In this document: piece by piece, positions 17,289 through 26,605 of the stretch | How the letters are laid out: every line of letters starts with the position of its first letter | Position numbering within the stretch: the stretch's first letter is position 1 | From: Streptomyces roseoverticillatus | GTDB taxonomy: Bacteria > Actinomycetota > Actinomycetes > Streptomycetales > Streptomycetaceae | Assembly (NCBI RefSeq): GCF_000719265.1 | Contig: NZ_JOFL01000001.1 | Coordinates: forward strand, 310,001 to 374,000 | Length of the DNA stretch: 64,000 nucleotides | Direction of reading: 5' to 3' | The notes under the pieces: model-generated | Told to the model about the DNA's origin: nothing | What the model saw: only the letters and a program-made list of their open reading frames with translations | The model's database searches: none | Position numbers and translations under genes: made by a program

Positions 17289-18491
17289 ATGAAGGAGGAG
17301 CGGCCGCGCACGGCGCGCAGCTTGCGCGACTGGGCCGTCGACATCCTCTGCCTCGCGCTCGCGGCCGTGATCGGAATACTGGCCGCCGAGGCCCTGCGCA
17401 AGGACCCGGACGTCTCGCCCGCGCTCCTCGCCGCCGACCAGATCGTGGGCGCCGTCGCCTGCGTCGCCCTGTGGACGCGCCGCCGGTGGCCGGTGCCCCT
17501 CGCCGTGACCCTCATCGTGGTCAGCACGTTCGTGCCCCCGGCCTCCGGGGCCATGCTGGTCGCCGTGTTCACCGTGGCGGTGCACCGGCCGTTCCGGACC
17601 GTGGCCGCCGTGGGAGGGCTCGCCCTGATCAGCGAGCCGGTGCAGGCGGCCGTGCGCCCCGACCCCGACCTGCCGTTCCTCGTGGCGACGGCCACGGGCG
17701 TGCTGCTGGTCCTCACGGTCATCGGCTGGGGCATGTTCGTCCGGTCCCGGCGCCAGCTGGTCCTGTCACTGCGCGAGCGCGCCCTGCGCGCCGAGGCGGA
17801 GGCCCGGCTCCGGGCGGAGCAGGCGCAGCGCCTGGCCAGGGAGCGCATCGCCCGCGAGATGCACGACGTCCTCGCGCACCGGCTGTCGCTGCTGTGCGTG
17901 CACGCGGGCGCGCTGGAGTTCCGGCCGGACGCACCTCCCTCGGAGGTCGCCAGGGCCGCCGGGGTGATCCGCGACAGCGCCCACCAGGCCCTGGAGGAGC
18001 TGCGCGAGGTGATCGGCGTGCTCCGCGCCCCCGGAGCGGACGGCGGTGGCGACCGTCCGCAGCCCACTCTGGCGGCGCTGGAGGAGCTGGTGGAGGAGTC
18101 CCGGCAGGCGGGCATGGCAGTGGCGCTCGACCAGCGGGTGGCCGACGCCGCCGCGGTGCCGGAGGCCACCGGCCGCACGGTCTACCGGATCGTGCAGGAG
18201 ACGCTGACCAATGCCCGTAAGCATGCCGAAGGAGCCGAGGTGAGCGTCCGGGTGGAGGGCTCCCCGAAGACGGGCCTGACGGTCGAGGTCACCAACCCGC
18301 CGGGCGGCGAGCAGGGCGAGACGGGCGCGAAGGGCGGGTCCACGGGACGGAGCGGCGCATCCGTGCCCGGATCCGGGCAGGGTCTCATCGGGCTGGCCGA
18401 GCGCGCCGCCCTCGCCGGCGGCCGCTGCGCGCACGGTCCCACCCCTGACGGCGGCTTCCGCGTCCACGGCTGGCTACCGTGGCGGCCATGA
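17289..18491 (+). CDS. Two-component sensor histidine kinase (HisKA_3 type)
   Basis: The protein is 400 aa. An N-terminal block of about four membrane helices (about 20-150) is followed by a coiled linker, the HisKA_3 dimerisation helix IAREMHDVLAHRLSLLCVHA with the phospho-acceptor His, and a HATPase domain (VYRIVQETLTNARKHAEGAE, then GQGLIGLAERAALAGG). A Gly/Ser-rich insert of ~20 residues interrupts the ATPase domain. The stimulus is unknown. ATG 17289 has AGGGG upstream; ATG 17268 is an alternative. It overlaps the response-regulator gene by ATGA. Confidence 0.9.
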   Translation: MKEERPRTARSLRDWAVDILCLALAAVIGILAAEALRKDPDVSPALLAADQIVGAVACVALWTRRRWPVPLAVTLIVVSTFVPPASGAMLVAVFTVAVHRPFRTVAAVGGLALISEPVQAAVRPDPDLPFLVATATGVLLVLTVIGWGMFVRSRRQLVLSLRERALRAEAEARLRAEQAQRLARERIAREMHDVLAHRLSLLCVHAGALEFRPDAPPSEVARAAGVIRDSAHQALEELREVIGVLRAPGADGGGDRPQPTLAALEELVEESRQAGMAVALDQRVADAAAVPEATGRTVYRIVQETLTNARKHAEGAEVSVRVEGSPKTGLTVEVTNPPGGEQGETGAKGGSTGRSGASVPGSGQGLIGLAERAALAGGRCAHGPTPDGGFRVHGWLPWRP

Positions 18492-19246
18492 ACGCCCCGC
18501 AGCGCCCGCACAGCCCCGGGCTCCCCCAGGATCCGGCGGCCCCGAGCGGCCCCGGCTCGCCCCGGACCCCGCCGATCCGGGTCCTGCTCGTCGACGACGA
18601 TCCGCTCGTGCGGGCCGGGCTGTCGTTCATGCTGGGCGGCCTGCCCGACCTCCGGATCGTCGGCGAAGGAGCCGACGGCACGGAAGTCGCCGCGCTCGTC
18701 GACCGGCACGCGCCCGACGTCATCCTGATGGACATCCGCATGCCGGCCATGGACGGCCTGGCCGCGACCGAGGAGCTGCGCAGCCGCGAGCGGGCCCCGG
18801 AGGTCATCGTCCTGACCACGTTCCACGCCGATGAGCAGGTACTGCGGGCCCTGCGCGCCGGGGCGGCGGGCTTCGTCCTCAAGGACACCCCGCCGGCCGA
18901 GATCGTCGCGGCGGTGCGCCGGGTCGCGGCGGGCGAGCCGGTCCTCTCCCCCGCCGTGACGCAGCAGCTGATCGCCCGGGTCACGGGACACGAGCAGCAG
19001 CAGGAGCAGGACACCCGCGGCGACCGGGCACGCGCGCAGCTGGCCCTGCTCAACGACCGGGAGCGGGCTGTCGCGGTCGCAGTGGGCCGCGGGCAGTCCA
19101 ACGCGGAGATCGCCCGCGCGCTCTACCTGAGCGTGGCCACGGTCAAGACGCACGTCTCGCGCATCCTCACCAAGCTCGGCCTCAACAACCGGGTGCAGAT
19201 CGCCCTGCTCGTCCACGACGCGGGCGGCCTCGACGCGGAAGCCTGA
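18488..19246 (+). CDS. NarL/LuxR-family response regulator
   Basis: The protein is 252 aa. After a Pro-rich 30-residue leader comes the receiver domain (RVLLVDDDPLVRAG; phospho-acceptor Asp in VILMDIRMPAMDG; Thr in VLTTFHADE; Lys in GFVLKDTPP). The C-terminal LuxR HTH is NAEIARALYLSVATVKTHVS. Its start overlaps the stop of the cognate kinase gene, so the two are made together. Targets are unknown; the inverted repeat at 17183-17209 is a candidate. Confidence 0.92.
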   Translation: MNAPQRPHSPGLPQDPAAPSGPGSPRTPPIRVLLVDDDPLVRAGLSFMLGGLPDLRIVGEGADGTEVAALVDRHAPDVILMDIRMPAMDGLAATEELRSRERAPEVIVLTTFHADEQVLRALRAGAAGFVLKDTPPAEIVAAVRRVAAGEPVLSPAVTQQLIARVTGHEQQQEQDTRGDRARAQLALLNDRERAVAVAVGRGQSNAEIARALYLSVATVKTHVSRILTKLGLNNRVQIALLVHDAGGLDAEA

Positions 19247-19494
19247 GGCTCCACCGCCCACGGCCCCTGAGGTCCTGCCGCCGGAACCTCCTCGGGCCCC
19301 GGCTCCGTCCTCCCTCCGGGAACCGTCTCCAGAAGCCGTTCCGCTACCACCGGGCAACCGTCGGTGACCTCCGCCCGGGGCCGCGGTCCGCGTTGCGCAA
19401 CCGCGCACGAACCTACATGCGGCCGACGTACGGCTGTTACAAAACAGCGGGGAAACAGCAGGTTGCGTTTCATAAGATCGAACTCACGATCCAC

Positions 19495-19546
19495 GGGCGA
19501 TTAGTTCTAATCGCCCTTTCGCTTTTCCACTGCGCGTCCAGCGCAG
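19495..19546 (+). promoter_or_regulatory. Tandem hairpins in the leader of the PIG-L deacetylase gene
   Basis: GGGCGATTAG (19495-19504) and CTAATCGCCC (19507-19516) form a perfect dyad, followed by TTTCGCTTTT. A second hairpin pairs CTGCGC (19530-19535) with GCGCAG (19541-19546). The first could be a terminator or attenuator, since it has a U-rich tail and lies only 50 bp before the next start codon. The rest of the 19247-19565 gap shows nothing clear. Confidence 0.5.
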
Positions 19547-19565
19547 CAGAGTTGGGGGAATACCT

Positions 19566-21734
19566 GTGCCAGGGCACATACCGCGCCGACGCGTGCTCCA
19601 GGTCGCGGGCGGCGGCATCGTCCTCGGAACGGGCGCGGTGGGGGCCTGGCAGTGGCTCGCACCCGACGCGAAGAAGAAGCCCGGGCACGAAGGCGCCCCG
19701 GTGCGGCCCGCGAAGGCCACGACCTCCGAGTCGTTCGTGCACGTCATCGCCCACCCCGACGACTCCCTCTATTTCATGAACCCGGAGCTGGAGCAGTCGA
19801 TCCTCGGCGGCGGCCCCTCCGTCACGGTATGCCTCACCGGCGGCGAGTCCGACGGCCGTAACGAGCTGTCGAACGCCCGCGGCTACAAGCAGCTGCCGGA
19901 GAAGCGCGGCGAATTCGTCCGCGCCCGGCTCAACGGCTTCCGCGAGGCCACCGCCCAGATGGCCACCGGCGACTGGCTCAGCCCCTGGACCGTCGAGCCG
20001 CTGTCCCTCCTGCCCGGTGTCCAGGTCGAGCTCCACACGCTGCGCGCCGCCCCCCAGGTCCAGTTGATCTTCCTGGAGCTGGTCGAGGCCCGCACCCTGC
20101 GCAACCCGCGCAAGGACAGCCTGCGCGGCCTGTGGCTCGGGGCGACGCCCCGGCTGACGACGCTGCTGCCGGCCGGCAGCCCGGTCAAGCGCACCTTCCA
20201 GTACGACCGCCAGCAGGTCATCAACACCCTCGTCGCGATCTTCGAGCGCTACCAGCCGACCGTGGTCCGCACCCTGGACCCGAACCCGACGCACCTGCCC
20301 AAGCCGCCGGAGTTCCCGAACACCCCGCCCGTCCTGCGCGGCATAGCCAAGTACGACCACCAGGACCACACCACGTCGGCGTTCTTCGCCCAGGCCGCGC
20401 TCGCCGAGTACTGGGGCCGCAAGCACGCCCGCCCGACGGCCGTGGACAGCTACGTCGGCTACGAGGTCTCCCACCTCCCCAGCAACCTCGACAAGGCCAC
20501 CACGGACCACAAGCTCAAGTTCCTCGACACCTACGGCTGGGCCGACGGCAAGGACTGCGGCGACGACGCGGGCTGCGGCGACCGCAAGGTCGGCAAGACC
20601 TCGCGGACCAAGTACCACGGCTGGTCGAGCAACTGCCGCCACCGCGCCCCCGGCACCATGCGCTGGGTGCAGCCGCTGCCCGACGGCCGCCTCGCGGCGT
20701 TCGGCCTCCTCGACGGCGCCGCGCAGTGCTGGACCGAGGCCAAGGCCGGCAGCGGCGTCTGGTCCACGCCCACGTCGGTCGGCGGCTCGATGCTGGAGGG
20801 CCAGATACAGGCGCTGCGCCAGTCCGACGGCACCCTCCAGCTGTTCTCCATACGCACGGTGCTGCCCGCGAAGGACCAGCCGCACCGGCGCGAGGTCGTC
20901 ACCGCCCTGCAGACCGGCAGCAACGGCGGTACCCCGGCCTTCGGCCCCTGGGAGTCGCTGGGCTCGCCCGAGCAGGACCCGGAGCGCACGATGGAGATGG
21001 GCTATCCGGTGGCCGCCGCCGGCAAGGACGGCACGGTCCACGTCTTCGTCCGCACCTTCGAGGGCGAGGTGGCCTTCCGCAGCGGCTCCGGCGGCAAGGA
21101 CTTCTCCGACTGGGAGACCCTGCCCACGTCCGGCCCGCCGGTGAAGACCGAGGACGGGCTCGACGCGGCCCTCGACAGCCAGGGCCGGATCCACCTCGTG
21201 GCCGCCGACACGAAGACCGTGCACCACTGGATGTCGCAGGGTCCCGGCGCCCCGCTGCAGATGACCGAGCCCACGAAGCTCCCCGCCGCCACCGGCCCGC
21301 TGTCCCTCGTTCCCCTCGCGAACGGCGGCATGCGCATGGCCATGCGCCAGCCGGACACCTCCCGCATTCTCGTCGCCGACCGGCTCGGCGACGACAAGGG
21401 CTGGCGGATCTCCTCCCAGTGCGAGCCGCTCCACGGCCACGGCCGGGTCGCCGTGGCCCAGGCCGGGAACACCACCGTCCTCACGGACCACGACGCCAAG
21501 GGCCGCGTCCGGCTGTCCGCCGGCTCGGGCCGGCCGGGCCCGTGGGGCAAGGACGGCATCCCGCACCGCGGGGTCCCCGGCGTCGCACTGGACGGCAAGG
21601 ACAATCCGGTCGTCGTCGTCATGGGCCTGGACAACCGGCTCAGCAGCGCACGGCTGCGCGGTACGGGCAAGGACGCGTTCACGGACTGGATCACGCACGA
21701 CGGCAAGGCCGCCCGTACGAACGCGGAGTCGTAG
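19566..21734 (+). CDS. Secreted PIG-L (LmbE-like) deacetylase with C-terminal beta-propeller-like domain
   Basis: The protein is 722 aa. The N-terminus (PRRRVLQVAGGG, then a hydrophobic stretch) looks like a Tat signal or anchor. Residues ~50-330 form a PIG-L domain: metal motif VIAHPDDSLYF, then GGESDGRNEL, and KYDHQDHTTSAFFAQAAL with the second metal His. Relatives deacetylate N-acetyl sugars. The remaining ~380 residues repeat blades such as DGRLAAFGLLDG and DGTVHVFVRTFEG, like lectin-type propellers that could bind glycans. The start is GTG 19566 with GGGGG upstream. A surface glycan substrate is inferred. Confidence 0.85.
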   Translation: MPGHIPRRRVLQVAGGGIVLGTGAVGAWQWLAPDAKKKPGHEGAPVRPAKATTSESFVHVIAHPDDSLYFMNPELEQSILGGGPSVTVCLTGGESDGRNELSNARGYKQLPEKRGEFVRARLNGFREATAQMATGDWLSPWTVEPLSLLPGVQVELHTLRAAPQVQLIFLELVEARTLRNPRKDSLRGLWLGATPRLTTLLPAGSPVKRTFQYDRQQVINTLVAIFERYQPTVVRTLDPNPTHLPKPPEFPNTPPVLRGIAKYDHQDHTTSAFFAQAALAEYWGRKHARPTAVDSYVGYEVSHLPSNLDKATTDHKLKFLDTYGWADGKDCGDDAGCGDRKVGKTSRTKYHGWSSNCRHRAPGTMRWVQPLPDGRLAAFGLLDGAAQCWTEAKAGSGVWSTPTSVGGSMLEGQIQALRQSDGTLQLFSIRTVLPAKDQPHRREVVTALQTGSNGGTPAFGPWESLGSPEQDPERTMEMGYPVAAAGKDGTVHVFVRTFEGEVAFRSGSGGKDFSDWETLPTSGPPVKTEDGLDAALDSQGRIHLVAADTKTVHHWMSQGPGAPLQMTEPTKLPAATGPLSLVPLANGGMRMAMRQPDTSRILVADRLGDDKGWRISSQCEPLHGHGRVAVAQAGNTTVLTDHDAKGRVRLSAGSGRPGPWGKDGIPHRGVPGVALDGKDNPVVVVMGLDNRLSSARLRGTGKDAFTDWITHDGKAARTNAES

Positions 21735-21898
21735 GCCCGTAGCCGGTGTCAGGCCTTGGAGCCCCGCACCGCGTCCGCGCTCTGTTGTGCACAGCATGCA
21801 ACCAGGGAACCGGCAAGTTCCGGGATAACCCTGAGCTTCTGCGCGCGGCAGCCGCTTAGCTGGAGGCCATCCAGGCCCTTTGGGGTATTACTTCTGAT

Positions 21899-22681
21899 AT
21901 GCCATCCGATAACCCTGATGTACAGCGCGGCTTCGACGAGCTGGTCGCGGAGGCGGAGACCGTCCCCGTGGCCGGCTGGGACTTCTCCTGGCTGGAGGGC
22001 CGGGCCACCGAACAGCGTCCGTCCTGGGGCTATCAGCGCACGATGAGCGAGCGCCTCGCCCACGTGGACGCGGCCCTCGACGTCCAGACGGGCGGCGGCG
22101 AGGTCCTCGCCGGCGCGCGCCGGCTGCCCCGCACGATGGTGGCCACGGAGTCCTGGCCGCCCAACGTCGCCAAGGCGACGAAGCTGCTGCACCCCCTCGG
22201 GGCGGTCGTGGTCGCGGACCCCGACGAGCCGCCGCTGCCCTTCGCCGACGAGGCGTTCGACCTCGTGACCAGCCGTCACCCGGCGACCGTGTGGTGGGAG
22301 GAGATCGCCCGCGTGCTCCGGCCCGGCGGCGCGTACCTCGCGCAGCACGTGGGCCCGGCCAGCGCCTTCGAACTGGTCGAGTACTTCCTGGGGCCGCAGC
22401 CGGAGGAGGTCCGGCGCAGGCGCCACCCCGACGACGAGCGGCGGGAGGCAGAGGCCGCCGGGCTCGGCGTCGTCGACCTGCGTGCCGAGACCCTGCGCAT
22501 GGAGTTCTTCGACGTCGGCGCGGTGATCTACTTCCTGCGCAAGGTGATCTGGATGGTTCCCGGCTTCACCGTCGAGCAGTACCGCGACCGCCTGCGCGAG
22601 CTGCACGAACGCATTCGGGAGGACGGCCCCTTCGTCGCCCACTCGTCGCGCTTCCTCATCGAGGCCCGCAAGCCCGTGTAA
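21899..22681 (+). CDS. Class I SAM-dependent methyltransferase
   Basis: The protein is 260 aa. The Rossmann core is recognisable: VDAALDVQTGGGEVLAG (motif I), VVADPDEPPLPFADEAFDLV (acidic loop and post-I strand) and EIARVLRPGGAYLAQHVG (motif III). The C-terminal part (FFDVGAVIYFLRKVIWMVPG) probably shapes the substrate pocket. The substrate is unknown. It stands alone between the deacetylase and the isoaspartyl peptidase genes, in the same direction as both. Confidence 0.85.
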   Translation: MPSDNPDVQRGFDELVAEAETVPVAGWDFSWLEGRATEQRPSWGYQRTMSERLAHVDAALDVQTGGGEVLAGARRLPRTMVATESWPPNVAKATKLLHPLGAVVVADPDEPPLPFADEAFDLVTSRHPATVWWEEIARVLRPGGAYLAQHVGPASAFELVEYFLGPQPEEVRRRRHPDDERREAEAAGLGVVDLRAETLRMEFFDVGAVIYFLRKVIWMVPGFTVEQYRDRLRELHERIREDGPFVAHSSRFLIEARKPV

Positions 22682-22841
22682 GCCGAGGCCCGCACGCCCG
22701 TGCGAGACCTTGGTGACGCCTCCGCACGCGGCGGCAAGGCGGCGTTCCCGGCCGTTCCCGGCCGTTTCCCCGGATCCCGTTCCGTCGCGCCCCTGTCCTC
22801 GGCAAGGTGAGCGGGACACCGAGCGAGCGAGGAGAGGGCCC

Positions 22842-23948
22842 ATGCGCGTGCGTTCGAGACTCTGGATCGTTCCCGTACTCGCCGCCCTGGTGGCGGTCGT
22901 GGCGGCGCTCCCGGCACTGTCGCAGCCGGCCGCGGAGCCCGCCGCCACCACGTCCGTGGCGGTCGGCCCCGGCCGCGGGTCGCCGTCCCGGCCGGAGGCC
23001 ACCGGGGTGGTGCTGGCCGTGCACGGCGGCGCCGGGACCGCGCTGCGGCGGGAGGACACCGACGCCCGTACGGAGAAGGCCTACCGCGACGGGCTGGCCG
23101 GCGCCCTGCGCGCCGGGCAGAAGGTGCTGCGGGACGGCGGCGGCAGTGTGGCGGCGGTCGAGGCGGCCGTACGGGTCCTGGAGGACGACCCGCTGTTCAA
23201 CGCGGGCCGGGGCGCGGTGTTCACCGAGGACGCGGGGCACGAGCTGGACGCGTCGGTCATGCGCGGCTCGGACCAGGCGGCCGGGGCCGTGGCCGGCGTG
23301 CGGCACGTGCGCAACCCCGTCTCCGCGGCCCGGCTCGTGATGGAGAGGACCCCGCACGTGCTGCTGGCGGGCCAGGGCGCCGACGACTTCGCCGCGCGCA
23401 ACGGCCTGCCGGCGGTCACCCAGGACCACTTCTGGACACAGGCGCGCTGGGACAGCCTGATGAAGGCCAAGGAGCGGAGCAGGGGCGGGCGGACGCCGGC
23501 CGTGGGCGCGGAGGCGGCCGGCGAGGCCGCGATGGGCACGGTCGGCGCCGTGGCCGTCGACCGCGGGCGGGACCTCGCGGCCGCGACGTCCACGGGCGGG
23601 ATGACGAACAAGATGGCGGGCCGGGTGGGCGACTCCCCCGTCGTCGGCGCGGGCACGTACGCGAAGAACGGCACGGTCGCGGCGAGCGCGACGGGGCAGG
23701 GCGAGGTGTTCCTCCGGGGCGCCGCGACCGCGACGATCTCCCACCTGATGGAGTTCGGCGGCCGGGACGTGGCCTCGGCCGCCCACGAGGTCGTGCGCGA
23801 GCGGCTGACCGCCCTGGGCGGCACGGGCGGCGTGATCGCGCTCGACCCCCAGGGGGTGCTCGCCGCCCCGTACAGCAGCGAAGGCATGCTCTACGGATAT
23901 CTGACCGCCGACGGCGAGGTGGTCACGAAGGTGTTCCCCGGCGAGTGA
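22842..23948 (+). CDS. Isoaspartyl peptidase / L-asparaginase (Ntn-hydrolase, type 2)
   Basis: The protein is 368 aa with an N-terminal signal peptide or anchor (about 5-25). Family blocks are present: VLAVHGGAGTAL, LEDDPLFNAGRGAVFTEDA, the autocleavage site GTVGAVAVD whose Thr becomes the nucleophile, STGGMTNKMAGRVGDSPVVG and ATGQGEVFLR. The precursor should split into alpha and beta subunits at that Thr. The enzyme clears isoaspartyl dipeptides or asparagine, here probably outside the cytoplasm. GGAGAGGG precedes the ATG at 22842. Confidence 0.9.
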   Translation: MRVRSRLWIVPVLAALVAVVAALPALSQPAAEPAATTSVAVGPGRGSPSRPEATGVVLAVHGGAGTALRREDTDARTEKAYRDGLAGALRAGQKVLRDGGGSVAAVEAAVRVLEDDPLFNAGRGAVFTEDAGHELDASVMRGSDQAAGAVAGVRHVRNPVSAARLVMERTPHVLLAGQGADDFAARNGLPAVTQDHFWTQARWDSLMKAKERSRGGRTPAVGAEAAGEAAMGTVGAVAVDRGRDLAAATSTGGMTNKMAGRVGDSPVVGAGTYAKNGTVAASATGQGEVFLRGAATATISHLMEFGGRDVASAAHEVVRERLTALGGTGGVIALDPQGVLAAPYSSEGMLYGYLTADGEVVTKVFPGE

Positions 23949-24201
23949 AGCGAGTGAAGAGCGCGCCGAGCACTACGGACGGGCAGCAGCTCACCGTTCC
24001 GTACAGGTACATGGGCAGGCGCTCGGGAGCGAGTACCGGCCCTGGCCGCCGGGCGGACGACGGCGCCGGGGACGTGCGCGCGCAGCCGCACGGAGCCGTC
24101 CGGATCCCCCGGGGTCGTCCGCTGCCCGGCGCTCCGGCCGGTGCCGCCGGTTCGGGTGAGGCCGGGGGCCGGCAGCCCGGGGGCGCGTCGGCGGTGCCGG
24201 G

Positions 24202-24912
24202 TCAGCGGGCGGTGGCCGCCGCCGTGACGTCGGCGACCAGCTCGACCATGTCCGGGCCGTACGCGTCCGAGTTCACGACCTTCAGCAGCAGGCAGAAGGT
24301 GCCGTCGAGCCCGTGCTGGCGGGCGAGCCGTGTGTGGTGCTGGGCCAGGTACCTTATGGCCGCCTGGTTGGTAACGCTGCGCTGGCCGGAGACGAGGAAG
24401 ACCGGCCTGCTCCCGCCGGGCCCGGCCAGCCGGGCGAGCAGGGCGTACTCGGCCGTTCCCTTGTCCATCCGGTATGTCTCGCCGCCGACGGTGAACGCGC
24501 CCTCGTCGGGGCTCTCGTGCACGGTGTTCACGTCGACCCCGGGCAACAGCGAGCGCAGGTGGGCCTCGGTGCGCCGGTTCGACACGGGCCCGCCGACGCA
24601 GAACTCGGTCCGGACGCCGATCCCCTGGCGGGCAGCGTCGTGCACCACGATGTCCGCGTGCGCCCCGCACTCCTTGATCAGCGCGGAGATCTCCAGCAGC
24701 GCGAAGGCGTCGTGACGTGCGACGCCCCAGCCGCTTGCGGTGGGGTCCTGGTTGACGACGAGCAGACACTCCGAGCCCATGGAGAGGCCGAAAAAAGCGC
24801 GTTTGCGGCGGAGTTGGCGCCGCCACAGCTGTGTCCTCACGAACCAGCCCGCGGCAGCGCTGATCCCGCTGGCGACCAGGCCCAGAACGATATTCCGCAC
24901 ATCGTCATTCAT
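24202..24912 (-). CDS. Conserved membrane-anchored protein of unknown function, 236 aa
   Basis: An N-terminal membrane helix (about 8-27) is followed by a basic stretch (WRRQLRRKR) and a soluble alpha/beta domain. Recurrent-looking elements are GSECLLVVNQDPTAS, HDAFALLEISALIKECGAHA, VCVGGPVSNRRT-like FCVGGPVSNRRTEAHL, and VFLVSGQRSVTNQAAIRYLA. The alternating strands and helices look Rossmann- or SLOG-like, which would fit nucleotide binding, but I could not assign a family. It is divergent from the TmrB-like gene, 44 bp apart. Confidence 0.65.
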   Translation of the reverse strand: MNDDVRNIVLGLVASGISAAAGWFVRTQLWRRQLRRKRAFFGLSMGSECLLVVNQDPTASGWGVARHDAFALLEISALIKECGAHADIVVHDAARQGIGVRTEFCVGGPVSNRRTEAHLRSLLPGVDVNTVHESPDEGAFTVGGETYRMDKGTAEYALLARLAGPGGSRPVFLVSGQRSVTNQAAIRYLAQHHTRLARQHGLDGTFCLLLKVVNSDAYGPDMVELVADVTAAATAR

Positions 24913-24956
24913 GGGCGGGGAGCCTACGGGAACGCCCCCGGCGTAGGGTCCGGGGC

Positions 24957-25589
24957 ATGCTTCTGTGGATCAACGGCCCCTTCGGCGGCGGCAAGACGCA
25001 GACCGCGCACGAGCTCCGGCGGCGCCTGCCCGGCAGCGTCATCTGCGACCCCGAGCACGTCGGGTTCGGCCTGCACCGGATGGTTCCGCCGGCCCTGCGC
25101 GGCGACTTCCAGGACTTCCCGGCCTGGCGGCAGGGCGTGTACGAAGTGCTGGATCTGGCCCTCCGCGAGCACGGCGGGCCGGTCATCGTGCCCATGACGG
25201 TCGTGGAGCCGGAGGTCTTCCGGGAGACCGTCGGGCGGCTGCGCGAACGCGGTCACGACGTCCGGCACTTCACCCTCATGGCCACGCGCGCCACGGTGCT
25301 GCGGCGCCTGCGCGAACGCTCCGTGGTGCACGCCCTGCAGGTGGCCACCGGCCGCACCGCGCCCGGGCGGCGGGGGAGCTTCGCCGAGTCGATGCTCGAC
25401 CGGTGCCTGGAGCGGCTGCGCGAACCGGAGTTCGCCGCGCACCTGTGGACCGACCGGCTCACGGTCCCGGCCGTCGCCGACGCCGTCGCGGGTGCGGCCG
25501 GCCTGACCCTCGCCCCGGACACCGACGGTGCGCTGCGGGGAGGGCTGCGCCGGGCGTGGACGGGGATCAGGCACATCCGCTTCGACTGA
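24957..25589 (+). CDS. TmrB-like P-loop ATP-binding protein
   Basis: The protein is 210 aa. It opens with a Walker A motif, INGPFGGGKTQTAHEL, followed by strands and helices typical of TmrB and small kinases (VICDPEHVGFGL; PVIVPMTVVEPEVF; HFTLMATRATVLRRLRER). TmrB gives tunicamycin resistance in Bacillus; most relatives are uncharacterised and may act as small-molecule kinases. It has no signal peptide. A short GC hairpin follows the stop. Confidence 0.8.
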   Translation: MLLWINGPFGGGKTQTAHELRRRLPGSVICDPEHVGFGLHRMVPPALRGDFQDFPAWRQGVYEVLDLALREHGGPVIVPMTVVEPEVFRETVGRLRERGHDVRHFTLMATRATVLRRLRERSVVHALQVATGRTAPGRRGSFAESMLDRCLERLREPEFAAHLWTDRLTVPAVADAVAGAAGLTLAPDTDGALRGGLRRAWTGIRHIRFD

Positions 25590-25611
25590 GCCCCGCCCGC
25601 TCCGGCGGGGC
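25590..25611. terminator. GC hairpin between convergent genes
   Basis: An 8-bp stem (25590-25597 with 25604-25611) closes a 6-nt loop directly after the TmrB-like stop. The facing gene ends 59 bp further on. There is no U-tract. Confidence 0.5.
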
Positions 25612-25669
25612 CCCGACGGCGGTCCGGCGTACCGGTCCCCGCAGCGGCCCGGCCGCTCTCCTGCGTCTC

Positions 25670-26494
25670 CTACGCCGCGTGGCGTCCTTCTCCGGGCGCC
25701 GCGTGCCGGGCGGCGGCCGGGCGGTCGCCGGGCGTGCGGTCGCCGGGCGTGCGGTCCGGGACCGGCGCGAGCTGCGAGGCGCCGGCGGCGTCCGCGCGGG
25801 CGGGGCCGGAGCCGTGGGCGGTGAGCTGCGCCCTGGCGTCGACCGCGTACATGTCGACGTACTCCTGCTCGGAGAGCTTGAGGATCGCGTACATGATCTC
25901 GTCCGTGACCGCCCGCAGGACGTGCCGGCTGTCCGCCATGCCCGCGTAACGGGAGAAGTCCAGGGGCTCGCCGAAGCGCACCGTGACGGGGACCAGTCGG
26001 GGCAGCCGCCGCCCCGCGGGCTGCGCCTCGAACGTGCCGATCATCGCGCACGGCACCACGGGCGCGCCGGAGCGGATCGCCATCTCCGCGACGCCGACCT
26101 TGCCCTTGTACATCCGCCCGTCGTGGGAGCGCGTGCCCTCCGGGAAGATGCCGAGGAGGTCGCCGCGGCCGAGCACGCGCACGCCTTCGTCGACGGCCGC
26201 CTGGCCGGCGGCCCGGCCGGAGCGGTCGACGGGTATCGCCCCGAGCCCGCGGAAGAAGGCCGCGGCCAGCCGGCCCTTCAGGCCCCGGCCGGTGAAGTAC
26301 TCCTGCTTGGCCAGGAAGCTGATCCGCCGCCGGAGGACCACTCCCATCAGGAACTGGTCGGTGAACGACTGGTGGTTGCCCGCCACGATCGCCGCGCCGT
26401 GCTGCGGCACCCGGCCCAGGCCCTCGACCCGCGGCCGGAAGAGCCACCGCAGCAGCGGCACGAGCACCACAGCCCTGAACGCGCTATAGAACAT
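25670..26494 (-). CDS. 1-acyl-sn-glycerol-3-phosphate acyltransferase (PlsC family)
   Basis: The protein is 274 aa with an N-terminal membrane helix. It has the acyltransferase motifs in order: NHQSFTD (HX4D catalytic box), GAIPVDRSG, IFPEGTRSHDG (phosphate binding) and a late VVPCAMIGTFEAQP. These enzymes acylate lysophosphatidate in phospholipid synthesis. The last ~45 residues are low-complexity and include a duplicated TPGDR from a small tandem repeat in the DNA (about 25725-25755). Monocistronic. Confidence 0.88.
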   Translation of the reverse strand: MFYSAFRAVVLVPLLRWLFRPRVEGLGRVPQHGAAIVAGNHQSFTDQFLMGVVLRRRISFLAKQEYFTGRGLKGRLAAAFFRGLGAIPVDRSGRAAGQAAVDEGVRVLGRGDLLGIFPEGTRSHDGRMYKGKVGVAEMAIRSGAPVVPCAMIGTFEAQPAGRRLPRLVPVTVRFGEPLDFSRYAGMADSRHVLRAVTDEIMYAILKLSEQEYVDMYAVDARAQLTAHGSGPARADAAGASQLAPVPDRTPGDRTPGDRPAAARHAAPGEGRHAA

Positions 26495-26605
26495 GCCAAC
26501 GCCCTTCTCCCAGAGAGGCCCCCGCGCCGGGGCACGCTACTCGCGGGTATCGATCAGGGGGAGAAGGCAAATCAAGCCAGAGCGTGGCCGGTCGGTCACT
26601 GACGA

